Origin: Phycisphaerales bacterium
Lineage (GTDB): Bacteria > Planctomycetota > Phycisphaerae > SM23-33 > FEN-1343
Assembly (NCBI GenBank): GCA_003171335.1
Contig: PMYD01000059.1
Span: 1-45,596 of the forward strand
Direction of reading: 5' to 3'
DNA: 45,596 nucleotides
Numbering within the stretch: the stretch's first letter is position 1; each line of letters begins with the position of its first letter. The notes beneath the pieces were generated by a model. The model saw only the letters and a program-made list of their open reading frames with translations, searched no databases and had not been told where the DNA came from. This document shows positions 15,693-23,960 of this stretch, one piece after another. Made by a program: the position numbers and the translations under genes.

Positions 15693-18600
15693 TCACTTGT
15701 TCGTGTCCATCTCCTGCAGCAGATGCTGCAGCTCGCTCAGCGGCACGGTCTGCATCTTGGGGTGCCGCCAGGTGCCGCTGACCACCGTGGGCGCCAGCCC
15801 CTCGGCCGTCATCCGCCACAGTTCGGCGATGACCGACGGCACGATCTTGGGCGCGCCGGAGACGAAGATCAGGTTCACCTTCTCCGTGGCCAGGTCCACG
15901 CGGCCTGAGCCCAGGATGGAGGCGTTGGCGCCAGACAAGAAGATATTGCGCAGGGCCAGGTTGTTGCCGCGAAGATAATACTCCACCTGTCCTTCGCTGA
16001 ACGCGTCGGAGGTTGGCAACTGGAGGAAAATCGTGTTCACCAGCCCCAGGATGACCGGCACGCGAACCAGCCGGCCCTGGCCGATGACCAGCTGGCCGCT
16101 GGCCTCGCGCTGGCCGGGCTGATCGATCACGCCGCACAGGTCCAGCCGGCCGGCCAAGCGGCCGGACATCGGCATGGATGCTTCACCCGTTTCATCCTTG
16201 CTGGTAAGCACCTGGGCGAGGTCGATCTGCTCGGCGTTGATAATGAGATAGTACGTCATGATGTTGCCCAGCGACAACTCGCCGCGCCCCCACAAGCGGC
16301 CGCCGCACGTGCTGGCCAGCAGGTCCTGCAGCTCCAGCGGCGGCTCCTCGGTGGAGCTGGAGGGGCGGGCCGGCTTGACCAGCCGGGCCCGAACGTGCTG
16401 AAGCAGCCGGCCTTTGAACTCCATCTGGTCCAGGTCCAGATCGGCCTGGAGACTGGAGCGGCCGGGCAAGGCGTCGGCGGCAACGTCGACCTGGCCGGTC
16501 GCGCGAATCCCCTCGGCGCCGCCGAGAGTCACCTGGCGCAGCGTGAGGCGCCCCGCAATGCTTCGCGCCGCCGTGGTGGGCGGGTCAGCCGGCTGTGTGG
16601 CGGGCACCCAGGCGGGTACCACCCGTACCGGCGCCGCGGCCGCCGCGACAACGCCCTTTTGGCCGGCCGATGGCCGAATCGCCGGCGCCGCGGCCAGCTT
16701 CACCGTCACCGGCGCTTCGGCGACCTCCAGGTCCCACGCCAGTTTGCTGAGGGCCAGGTCCAGCGAGCCGCCGGGCGACAGCAGGCTGCGCACGCCGGCC
16801 CCCTGCGCGGGCACGGCCGCCAGGAGCCGATCATCCACAGGCAGGTTCTCCGCCGTCAGCAGTGCGGCGGTGGGCCCATCGCCGCCGGCTAGGCGCACGC
16901 GGCCATCCGCCACGGTCAGCGTGCCGGCCAGGCGAATGGGCGATTGGGGCGTGCCGGCGGTCAGTTCGGAGGCCTGCGCCCAGTCCGGTTCGATTTTCAT
17001 CAGCCCGTGAATATTCTCAATCGGGTAAGGAAATGGCGCGTAGCGAATGCCGATGCCGGGCGAATCGGCGCGCCGCGAGTCGATGGTGATGCGGTAGGCC
17101 TTGCGCTGGAGGGCGGCGGCATTCGGCGCCGCCGGCCCCAGGTGAAGCTCGACCGCCGCATCGGCCCACCCGCGCGGCGAGAACAGTTCCCACGTGCGCA
17201 CGGCCTCGACAGGCAGGGCCCGCCGCAGCGCCTCATCCAGCGCGATATCGGTCGCGTCAAATCGCAGGTCGATGCCCACCGGGTCGCCCGGGCGAACCTC
17301 GCCGGAGGCCTTGACCTGGCCGCGCCCGGCCGAGGCGCTGACATGCTCCACCTTCACGCTGTGCGGGCTCAGTTTCAGCAGGCCGGTCGCCTGGCTCATT
17401 GGGAAGGGGAAACCGTCGTAGGAGAAGCTCACGCCTTTGAGCGAGGCCGTCAGGTCGAAGTCCTCCACGCGGCCGTGGCGATGCTGGACCGTGCCGACGA
17501 TGTCCACCTCGCCAGAGGGGTGGAAGGTGTTGTAGATGGTGCAGATTTCCGTGCCCAGCGAGCGCGCCAGGCGGTCCTCCAGCGGCAGCCGCTCGATCTG
17601 GAGCGACAGGTCGATGTCCGGGTTGCGGTGGGAGAACGCGTTGACCGAGCCATCCAGTTGCAGCGCCGTCTGAGCGCAGCGGCCGCGGATCACATCCAGC
17701 CGCAGCGAATCGCCGACGACGCGGATGTGCCCGGACACGCCGTCGAGCCGATACACCGGGCCGGGCCGGTCGCCCGCTTCGGCCGCCAGGGCCGCCCGGG
17801 TCTCCTCGCCTTGCAGCGCATCGGCGCAGATCGACAGCGACGTCTTGCCCGCCAGGTCAATATCCAGGTCGGCCTGCACATCGCGGTCGGGCCCGTGCAC
17901 GTGGGCGTTGACGTCACACGCGCCGGCGGGCCGAAACGCATCGTAGATCGGCAGCACCGACTTCCAGATCGCCTCGCGCAGGCGATCGTCGAAGGGCAGG
18001 TTTTCAGCCACCACGGACAGATCGTAATTCCCCTCCGTACCGATGGAATCGATGCGGCCAGTGATGCTCATGGCCGCCGCCGGCCCCATCGCCCCTTTGC
18101 CCGTCAATTGGCGGATATAGATCGTATTGGCGTCAAACTCCACCAGCCCTTCGATCTGCTCCAGCGGATAGGCGAAGACCAGCAGCTTGGCCGTCATTCC
18201 AGCCGGCCGGAACTGGCCGTTCACCTGGATGGGCCCGCCGGCGTGGCGCGACAGGACCACGCGCACCGTGGCCGGGCCCGAGGGGCGAAGTTGCCGCTGG
18301 ATGCGCCCCACCCGGTAATCCACCGCCTCCTGCCCGACGGGTGCAAGGGGCAGCATGAGATCCGACTCGATCGTCACCTCCAGGTCGTCGCTGGCCTCCA
18401 GCCCGGCCAGCCGGCCGTGCACGCGGACCGGGGCCTGGCCCCATTGCACCAGCTTGCCGGTCAGGTTTTCCAGGCGGATGTCGTGGCCGGTCATCACGAT
18501 CGTGCCGGACATTTCGTTGATGGCCACGCCGCCCTGCTCGGCCGGCAGAGTCATCGAGCCCTCGCTGAGCGTCACGCTCAGCCGGCTGGGGGCCGAGCCG

Positions 18601-19394
18601 CTGGCATAGTCGCCCTTAACCTGCACATTGCCCTGGATGCCGTAACGATCGGCAAGTTGGCGGTACTGGCTGGGTAGCGCGCGGCTGATGGCCAGCCAGG
18701 GCGCAGCGCCGGTCCATTCCGTCTTGCCGGTGGAGATGTTGATCGTGCCGTGGCCGCGGCCGTCGGGGCCTTCCAGATCGACCGCGTAGAGATCCGGGTC
18801 GGCCTGCGGCACGGCCGAGAGATTCAGCGACAGGCGGCCGACTTCCACCTGCGTGCCCTGCACCCACTGGCAGAACACCACGCGGCCTTCCCGCAAGTGA
18901 ATGGCCGGCCGGCCGGCGCTGCTGGCGGGCGGCCCCTGGGTCACCTGATCGAGCAGCCGCTGGTAATTCCAGACGTGGCCGTCGCTTTCTTCCGTCAAGG
19001 TCAGCACGGGCGCGACGCAGATCACCTCGGTCACTTCCAGCCGGCCGGCCAGCAGCAGGCTGGAAGGCCGGTGCCGCAGCAGCAGTTCCCGGGCCTCCAG
19101 GAACTCTTCCGTTCGGCCGTCCTGGCGATACGACAGCCGCACGCCCTCCAGGCGGATGCCCTGCGACAGGCTGAAGCCCGCCGAGCGGATGCGCACGGAG
19201 GCCCCGGTCAGGCGGTGCAGGTAGCGCTCGGCGGTGGCCCGGATGCGCTGGTCGTTGGTGAAGTGCCACCAGCCGTAAATGCCCAGGATCACCACCGCAA
19301 ACAGCACCAGCCCCACGCCGCGGCGGCGCGCGCTGACGTGGCGCCAGAACCGCCGGCGCCGCTGCGGAAACAGGGCTGCGAGCGTTTTGATCAT
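15693..19394 (-). CDS. AsmA-like giant protein with one N-terminal membrane anchor
   Basis: Predicted envelope protein of 1233 aa. Starts at ATG 19394; no Shine-Dalgarno is obvious. Residues 1-26 are strongly basic, 27-46 (GVGLVLFAVVILGIYGWWHF) form a signal anchor, and the rest should be periplasmic. The long body repeats beta-strand units with Leu-x-Gly patterns (for example LRLDVIRGRC, VRIRSAGFSL and IRLEGVRLSY near the start), as in AsmA/TamB/DUF748-type proteins. The C-terminus shows the AsmA-type ending VVSGTWRHPKMQTVPLSEL. Such proteins are proposed to bridge inner and outer membrane as lipid-transfer conduits; this is family knowledge, not seen directly. It is followed by mtnP 83 nt away, with no functional link apparent. 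Confidence 0.8.
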   Translation of the reverse strand: MIKTLAALFPQRRRRFWRHVSARRRGVGLVLFAVVILGIYGWWHFTNDQRIRATAERYLHRLTGASVRIRSAGFSLSQGIRLEGVRLSYRQDGRTEEFLEARELLLRHRPSSLLLAGRLEVTEVICVAPVLTLTEESDGHVWNYQRLLDQVTQGPPASSAGRPAIHLREGRVVFCQWVQGTQVEVGRLSLNLSAVPQADPDLYAVDLEGPDGRGHGTINISTGKTEWTGAAPWLAISRALPSQYRQLADRYGIQGNVQVKGDYASGSAPSRLSVTLSEGSMTLPAEQGGVAINEMSGTIVMTGHDIRLENLTGKLVQWGQAPVRVHGRLAGLEASDDLEVTIESDLMLPLAPVGQEAVDYRVGRIQRQLRPSGPATVRVVLSRHAGGPIQVNGQFRPAGMTAKLLVFAYPLEQIEGLVEFDANTIYIRQLTGKGAMGPAAAMSITGRIDSIGTEGNYDLSVVAENLPFDDRLREAIWKSVLPIYDAFRPAGACDVNAHVHGPDRDVQADLDIDLAGKTSLSICADALQGEETRAALAAEAGDRPGPVYRLDGVSGHIRVVGDSLRLDVIRGRCAQTALQLDGSVNAFSHRNPDIDLSLQIERLPLEDRLARSLGTEICTIYNTFHPSGEVDIVGTVQHRHGRVEDFDLTASLKGVSFSYDGFPFPMSQATGLLKLSPHSVKVEHVSASAGRGQVKASGEVRPGDPVGIDLRFDATDIALDEALRRALPVEAVRTWELFSPRGWADAAVELHLGPAAPNAAALQRKAYRITIDSRRADSPGIGIRYAPFPYPIENIHGLMKIEPDWAQASELTAGTPQSPIRLAGTLTVADGRVRLAGGDGPTAALLTAENLPVDDRLLAAVPAQGAGVRSLLSPGGSLDLALSKLAWDLEVAEAPVTVKLAAAPAIRPSAGQKGVVAAAAAPVRVVPAWVPATQPADPPTTAARSIAGRLTLRQVTLGGAEGIRATGQVDVAADALPGRSSLQADLDLDQMEFKGRLLQHVRARLVKPARPSSSTEEPPLELQDLLASTCGGRLWGRGELSLGNIMTYYLIINAEQIDLAQVLTSKDETGEASMPMSGRLAGRLDLCGVIDQPGQREASGQLVIGQGRLVRVPVILGLVNTIFLQLPTSDAFSEGQVEYYLRGNNLALRNIFLSGANASILGSGRVDLATEKVNLIFVSGAPKIVPSVIAELWRMTAEGLAPTVVSGTWRHPKMQTVPLSELQHLLQEMDTNK

Positions 19395-19753
19395 AAAGAA
19401 GGCTGTAGGCTGCAGGCTTTAGGCTGTAGGCTCCGGAATTCAAGCGCCGAGCCGCACTCCGGTGGTCCAGCTATCCAGCCGGACGGCTTTGGCAAGCCAA
19501 ATCATCAGAATCTGGCTCCTTATTGTGCGAGCTAGTTTACCCTAAAAGGCGTGATGGACAGTTGGCGAATTCGTTGCCAGTCAGGCAGCCAGACAGCCGG
19601 GTGCCGTGGCTGCGCCGTTTGCAGCCACGCGTAAGCGGATGACCGTTTCCGCACACAGCTCAATTGCGGCACTTGTCATGTCTCTCCTTTTCGCGGAACC
19701 CTCACCCGGCCCTTCGGGCCACCCTCCCCCATAAAAGGGGGAGGGATTCAAAT
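19395..19753. other. 359-bp gap with repeats and no gene
   Basis: From left to right: a pyrimidine/purine GGCTGTAGGCTGCAGGC-type tandem (19402-19432), a single REP hairpin (19599-19632), and the CCCTCACCCGGCCCTTCGGG/CCCCCATAAAAGGGGGAGGG block (19686-19745), which can fold into two hairpins. The AsmA-like gene must be transcribed from within or across this gap, but I found no convincing -35/-10 pair. Confidence 0.7.
19599..19632. repeat. REP-like hairpin, single copy (REP family copy 4)
   Basis: GGGTGCCGTGGCTGC, loop GCCGTTT, GCAGCCACGCGT. Same orientation and sequence type as the copy at 616-650. Confidence 0.8.
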
Positions 19754-20890
19754 CTATCTCCGCTTGGCGCGCAGATGCAGCAACTCGGCGGCGGCAACGA
19801 TGTGCTGGGTGAGCAGGTCGGCCGTCAACGCGGCGCGGGGCAGAATTAGCCCGCGGCGATCGGGATCATTGAGCATGTAAGAAGCCACCAGCATCATTCG
19901 CCGACGGGCCAGTTCCTCGTCGGCCTGCTGACCGGTCAGACGATCCGCCGCCGCCAGCACCCCCTCCGCCGCCGCGGCCGTGGGCGGGAAATCCACGATC
20001 GGTCCAGAGACAAGCTCCCCGCCGGCGCAAAAGAACGTGCAGGCCTGGTGGAACGTGGGACCGGATTGGACGATGATGAACCGGAAATCCGTCATGTCGG
20101 CGATCTGCCCGAATCGCTGGGCCTCAAACTCCCCTGCCCGTTCCAGCCGGCTTTTAAGCACGCTGGCCCGCTCGAATTGTCGGGCCTGGGCGGCTTGGCG
20201 CATATTCGCCGCCAGTAGTTCCTTTTGCCCCTGGCGGCTACCCGCGGCAAACTCCACGGCCTGGGCCACAAGCCGGCGATACTCCTCCATGGAGCCGGTG
20301 CCATCGCACGGGGCGCTGCACCGGCCGATCTGCTTATACGGGCAGGCCTGCCCCATAGGCGCACGGCGCAGCACGGAGAGGCAGCGGCACAAATCGAACA
20401 CATCCGCCAGCGCATCGATAAACTCCTCGGCGCCTCGCCGGCTGGAAAACGGCCCAAATCGCCGCGGGCCGCTGGAGATGTCCGAGCTGACCGCCAGGTG
20501 TGGTGCCGGGTCATCCAGGTGGGGAACCACGAACCACACCGTTCGCCGCGGCAGCAGCTTGGCGTAGCTGTCCGGCCAGATCTGCCGGGCGAGTTCCAGG
20601 AATTGCCAGTCCGTCTGAAAATGGCTGTGCATTAGCCGCCAGCAGATCGTGGCGGTGATCTCGCGCAGGTCGGCGGTCTTGTGCCGCTTGCCCTCATCCT
20701 CCGGGGCGCTGAGCCGAAAACGCAGCCGCGAGCGGATATCCGCCGCCGTGGTGAGCAGAATCGGCCGCCCGTCGGCCGCGATCAGCAGGAAGATGCCGCG
20801 CTTGGCGGGAATGGCCCGCAGGGCCACCTCATCCAGGGGCGGTTTGACCACCGCCGTCGAACCCTCGAACAGGCTGGCCAGGTCCATCAT
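19754..20890 (-). CDS. UvrC-like protein lacking an intact nuclease site
   Basis: 378 aa from ATG 20890 (ATG 20887 is equally possible; GTG 20914 is less likely). Residues about 25-62 align with the GIY-YIG domain of UvrC, but the signature is worn: RGIFLLIA replaces the GxY segment and ILLTTAADIRSRL replaces IYVGKAKNLRKRV, so the catalytic tyrosines are missing. The UvrC iron-sulphur cysteines are kept as C170-x12-C183-x7-C191-x3-C195 (MGQACPYKQIGRCSAPC region), and a UVR helix pair follows (about 223-253). The RNase-H-like endonuclease and HhH domains of UvrC (about 600 aa) are absent; residues 255-378 match nothing I know. It may be a regulatory or DNA-binding relative of UvrC rather than a repair nuclease. 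Confidence 0.8.
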   Translation of the reverse strand: MMDLASLFEGSTAVVKPPLDEVALRAIPAKRGIFLLIAADGRPILLTTAADIRSRLRFRLSAPEDEGKRHKTADLREITATICWRLMHSHFQTDWQFLELARQIWPDSYAKLLPRRTVWFVVPHLDDPAPHLAVSSDISSGPRRFGPFSSRRGAEEFIDALADVFDLCRCLSVLRRAPMGQACPYKQIGRCSAPCDGTGSMEEYRRLVAQAVEFAAGSRQGQKELLAANMRQAAQARQFERASVLKSRLERAGEFEAQRFGQIADMTDFRFIIVQSGPTFHQACTFFCAGGELVSGPIVDFPPTAAAAEGVLAAADRLTGQQADEELARRRMMLVASYMLNDPDRRGLILPRAALTADLLTQHIVAAAELLHLRAKRR

Positions 20891-20981
20891 GCCACCACCG
20901 GCGCCAGGGGACACAGACTTTGGGCCAAGAACAACAGGGGCAACAACAGGGTCGCCGCCGCGGCGCTTCGGTTGCTTTTCG

Positions 20982-21455
20982 CTAAATGAGCATCCCGGTG
21001 ATCGTCCCCTCGTACACCATCGTGCCGTCGATGTACCCCTGCGTCGCCCCGATCGTCCTGCGGGCCCGCATCTCCAGCAGCTTACCGAGCAGCACCAGTT
21101 TCTGGCCGGGGACCACTTGGCCGCGGAACTTCACATCCGTCACGCCGCCAAAGCCGATGAAGCCTTCGGCCTGCGTGACTTTCTTGGCGAAATAGCTGAT
21201 CATCTGCGCCGACGACTCGATCATCAGCACGCCAGGCATCAGCGGCCGGCCGGGGATGTGCCCGCGAACCCAGAAGGCGTCCGGGCGGACATCGACATAC
21301 GCCATCATCTCCATGTTCGGCATGTCCAGGTGATAGAATCCATCCAGCAGGGCAAACTCGTACCGGTGCGGGTTCAGCAGGGCGATCTCATCCCGCGTCA
21401 CGAGCGGCCGGGTCATATCGATCTTGCTGACATCAAATAACACTTTGGGAGGCAT
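20982..21455 (-). CDS. fabZ: FabZ-like (3R)-hydroxyacyl-ACP dehydratase, hotdog fold
   Basis: Dehydrates 3-hydroxyacyl-ACP in fatty-acid elongation. ATG 21455 follows AAGGAACT by about 8 nt; the open frame beyond it to 21803 runs through the palindrome region and is not coding. The hotdog signature is GHIPGRPLMPGVLMIESSAQ, giving catalytic His66 and Glu80. At 157 aa it matches the FabZ size of 145-160. It is not near other fab genes here, although accB/accC lie 10 kb away. It is preceded on its transcribed side by 975 bp of palindromic repeats, so its promoter and leader probably lie within or next to them. Confidence 0.92.
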   Translation of the reverse strand: MPPKVLFDVSKIDMTRPLVTRDEIALLNPHRYEFALLDGFYHLDMPNMEMMAYVDVRPDAFWVRGHIPGRPLMPGVLMIESSAQMISYFAKKVTQAEGFIGFGGVTDVKFRGQVVPGQKLVLLGKLLEMRARRTIGATQGYIDGTMVYEGTITGMLI

Positions 21456-21675
21456 GATTCTGAGTTCCTTAACTCTGCTCGTTACACAGGCCGGCATCGA
21501 GACGGAAAGGCTAGCAGCGCGGGCGGGGAATTTCAAATTTCGAATTTGAGGCATTCCGGCAGAATGGCCGGTAAGCGTATGGCGTGGTGACTCCGACAAT
21601 GTTGGAGTCGACAGGGGCTCAGGTGGAGAATTTCTCCAGTTGACTCGACAATGTTGGAGTCGCGCCGTGTTCGGA

Positions 21676-21923
21676 AGCCCAAAGGGCGTATGACCATTAG
21701 CCACGGGCGCAAGCCCGTGGAGACGAGGCGCCCCCCTGTGCAAGAGCCCGCAAGGGCGATTGAAGGCTTCGGCGTCGCTCATGCTTCGGAGCGGATTGCA
21801 CAAGTGCTGGCGCCACCATGGCTTGAGAGATTCAATCGCCCAAGAGGGCTCCAGAGGAAAATGGGGGCATCTTTTTCCACGGGCTCGCGCCCGTGGCTAA
21901 TGGTCAATCGCCCCTTGGGCTCT
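21676..21923. repeat. MITE-like nested inverted repeat, about 248 bp
   Basis: The ends (21676-21721 and 21876-21923) are inverted copies of a block reading GCCCAAAGGGCGTATGACCA then TTAGCC and a hairpin. Each end contains its own perfect 8-bp hairpin, CCACGGGC-GCAA-GCCCGTGG at 21701-21720 and CCACGGGC-TCGC-GCCCGTGG at 21877-21896. A second inner inverted pair (about 21743-21764 and 21831-21852, AGAGCCCGCAAGGGCGATTG type) sits inside. The whole could fold into one large branched structure. No transposase gene is inside. Confidence 0.85.
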
Positions 21924-22040
21924 CTCGGATCAACTGCGGAAATTCCTCAGTCGACTCCGACATTGTCTGAATCGCGGTGGGGTCAGCCGGAAAGATGCTG
22001 CAGCCGCAACTGCGGAATTTCCGCAGTTGTCTCCGGGTAT

Positions 22041-22065
22041 TCACTTCATGACGGTCATGAAGTGA
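22041..22065. repeat. Perfect 25-nt palindrome
   Basis: TCACTTCATGAC, a single central G and GTCATGAAGTGA. Unrelated in sequence to motifs A and B, but placed directly after the perfect motif A copy at 22007-22029. Confidence 0.85.
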
Positions 22066-22189
22066 TTTAAGGACCGACTCGGAAAACTTTGGAATCGCGC
22101 CTCAAAGGCCCCAAGAAAATACTTGCGCACCACAATATGTAGTAGGTTCTCCAGCGGCAGCTACTACGAGCTCCGGAATTTCCGGAGGT

Positions 22190-22439
22190 GACTCCAAACC
22201 GTTCGGAGTCGCGCCTTATAAGTGTATGGGATATGCCATATACTTAGAGTAATTTGCCTTTGCCCTACCGTGTTCTCAGACTCGAAAACTGGCAGCTTGA
22301 AGTTCACGCCAGGAGCGTGACTCCAAACCGTTTGGGGTCGCGCCTTATAAGTGTATGGGATATGCAATACACTTAGAGCTATTCACCGTTGCTCCGCCGA
22401 GCCTTCACACTCGAAATTGGCCCCTGGAGTTCACGTCAG
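22190..22439. repeat. 129-bp tandem duplication with pair-preserving hairpin change
   Basis: GACTCCAAACCGTT at 22190 and at 22319 begin two diverged copies offset by 129 bp, both continuing with GTCGCGCCTTATAAGTGTAT. Each contains a hairpin AAGTGTAT...ACTT: copy 1 pairs with ATATACTT (one G-T pair), copy 2 with ATACACTT (full pairing). The second copy runs into the 3' end of the DUF1015 gene. Confidence 0.85.
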
Positions 22440-23717
22440 CGGCTTGAGCACCATGCCGGTCGCCAGCTTGGGATAGAAATACGTGCTCTTGTGCGGCATG
22501 ACGGCTTTGGCAAGAGCGATGTCGCGAATGGCCACCATGGGCGTGCCCTGGAGCAGCACGGCCATCTGGCAGCGGCCATCGCGCAGGGCCGCCATGGCCT
22601 GGCGCCCGAAGGCCGTGTAGGAAGGATGAACCTGCCCCCCCAGGTGCGGCGCGAGGTACTGCTCCAGGAAAAACCGGTGCAGCACCGCCACATCCAGCGT
22701 TCGCCAGATGGGGTGCTCCTGTGCGGCCAGCTTGTCCATGATCGAGCGATTCTTCAGCCGGGCGATGTGGGCCGTGCGCAGGTCGCCCAGGTCGATAAAC
22801 GCCATCGAGCCGGGGCCGAACTGCCGCAGGATCGTGTCGGGGTCATCCAGCAGGGCATCGGTCACCGGCGCATCGCGCCACTGCACGACCTGCTGCGTTT
22901 CGCGCGCCAGTTGCCGGCTGTCGAAGCCATCGGCAATGCCGTCGATCAGCCGGTGCGTGGGCAGCACTAAGAGCCCCGGGTCGTTCATGGCCACCAGGGC
23001 GAACAGCACGTAGTTGGCCTCGTCCGCCTCGTCGATCTTGCCCGCTTCAAACAGCGTGTTGCGGTAGTTCAGCGCGGTGGTGTAGCGGTGATGCCCATCG
23101 GCGATGAACACCTTCGTCTCCCGCAGCACGCGGCGGATGCGCTCGATCACCTCGCGATCGGTCAGGGCCCACAACTGCTCCTGCACGCCATTGAGCACGC
23201 CCTGGCACTGCGGCGGGCGATCGCCCACCGCCGCCCACAACGTTCGCCCCGCCTCGCGATTGTCCTCGAAGAAGCCGAAGATCGGCGAAAGCTGCATGGT
23301 CGTCGCCTCGGTCAGCTTGAGGCGGTCGGCCTTCGGACCGGCAAAAGTCTTCTCGTGCGGCCAGATATCGCCGTACAGTTCCGTAGCCCGCACGCCGCAC
23401 AGCATGGCTTTGCGCGTATAGGTTCGCCCGGCCCAGGGGAAGATCTGGCTGTAGGCGTACAGCGTCAGCTTGTCATCCTGCACCAGCATGCCGGATGCCT
23501 TCATGGCCTCCAGCCTCTCGGCGGCCTGGCGGTACACCTCATCGGGCCCGGCCTCCGTGGGCGGCACGACCGGCAGATCGACGCCGACAATGTTGTCGCC
23601 GCTGGCGGCCAGCAGCGCCGCCTTGTCCTGCGCATTGAGAATGTCGTACGGCGGGGCAATGAAGCGGCTCACATCGCCGGCGTAATGCCAGCCGCAGAAG
23701 GGCCTGATTTCTGCCAT
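22431..23717 (-). CDS. DUF1015 family protein
   Basis: 428-aa cytoplasmic protein of the DUF1015 family, which is widespread but without a settled function. Starts at ATG 23717 with MAEIRPFCGWHYAGDVSRFIAPPYDIL, the characteristic N-terminus including PPYD. Other typical stretches are the central GHHRYTTALNYR (a His-His-Arg motif in IADGHHRY) and the C-terminal half with KSTYFYPKLATGMVLKPL, which ends most family members. Full length, no signal peptide. The coding stop is reached 9 nt before the tandem duplication ends, so the repeat region forms its 3' untranslated part. Upstream is a GGGATTTGG-type repeat. Confidence 0.9.
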   Translation of the reverse strand: MAEIRPFCGWHYAGDVSRFIAPPYDILNAQDKAALLAASGDNIVGVDLPVVPPTEAGPDEVYRQAAERLEAMKASGMLVQDDKLTLYAYSQIFPWAGRTYTRKAMLCGVRATELYGDIWPHEKTFAGPKADRLKLTEATTMQLSPIFGFFEDNREAGRTLWAAVGDRPPQCQGVLNGVQEQLWALTDREVIERIRRVLRETKVFIADGHHRYTTALNYRNTLFEAGKIDEADEANYVLFALVAMNDPGLLVLPTHRLIDGIADGFDSRQLARETQQVVQWRDAPVTDALLDDPDTILRQFGPGSMAFIDLGDLRTAHIARLKNRSIMDKLAAQEHPIWRTLDVAVLHRFFLEQYLAPHLGGQVHPSYTAFGRQAMAALRDGRCQMAVLLQGTPMVAIRDIALAKAVMPHKSTYFYPKLATGMVLKPLT

Positions 23718-23783
23718 GAGAAGTCTCCTTCAAAGGGCATCATCCTAGCCGCGCGCGATGGGGTCGCCAAGGTGGGAGAAGAA

Positions 23784-23957
23784 ATCTCAAATCCCAAATT
23801 CCAAATCCCAAACAAGCGGTTCGACCGCCCTGAGCGGCTCACCGCCGAAGGGCACCAAATCCCAAATTCCAAACCTTGCGGCCGCGCGTCTTATTTGGAA
23901 TTTGGTGCTTGGGATTTGTTTGGGATTTGGGATTTGGAATTTGGGATTTGGTATTTG
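23784..23957. repeat. GGGATTTGGAATTT inverted element, copy 1
   Basis: CAAATCCCAAATTCCAAATC units at 23788-23812 and 23859-23875 face GGAATTTGGTGCTTGGGAT units at 23900-23957. The element forms a long imperfect stem with tandem 7-nt steps (AATCCCA / AATTCCA). It ends 3 nt before the stop of the terpene-cyclase-like gene at 23961. Confidence 0.85.
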
Positions 23958-23960
23958 CCG

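Larger units (their letters stand above)
21589..22339. repeat. Second palindrome array: motif A and motif B modules
   Basis: Motif A (23 nt, GAAWTTC centre, the same framework as 994-1268) is at 21620-21642, 21931-21953, 22007-22029 (perfect, arm CAACTGCGGAA) and 22168-22190 (diverged arm GAGCTCCGGAA). Motif B (21 nt, GACTCC...GGAGTC, usually followed by GCGCC) is at 21589-21609, 21642-21661, 21953-21973, 22076-22096, 22190-22210 and 22319-22339. In three places A and B are fused by sharing one G (21642, 21953, 22190), giving a composite A-B module. B arms pair partly through G-T wobble positions, which suggests folding as RNA. Confidence 0.85.
21456..22430. other. 975-bp geneless region packed with palindromes
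   Basis: It lies between the FabZ-like start and the DUF1015 stop, both on the minus strand. It holds the palindromes CAAATT-TCG-AATTTG (21535-21549) and CCGGC-AGAATG-GCCGG (21556-21571), the composite A/B array (21589-22339), a nested inverted repeat (21676-21923), a perfect 25-nt palindrome (22041-22065) and a 129-bp tandem duplication (22190-22439). No credible protein-coding gene is present on either strand. Confidence 0.9.

Noticed and set aside
16944-18677. 577-aa plus-strand frame over the AsmA-like gene
   Set aside because: Shadow frame; Gly/Arg/His-rich with no recognisable motif.
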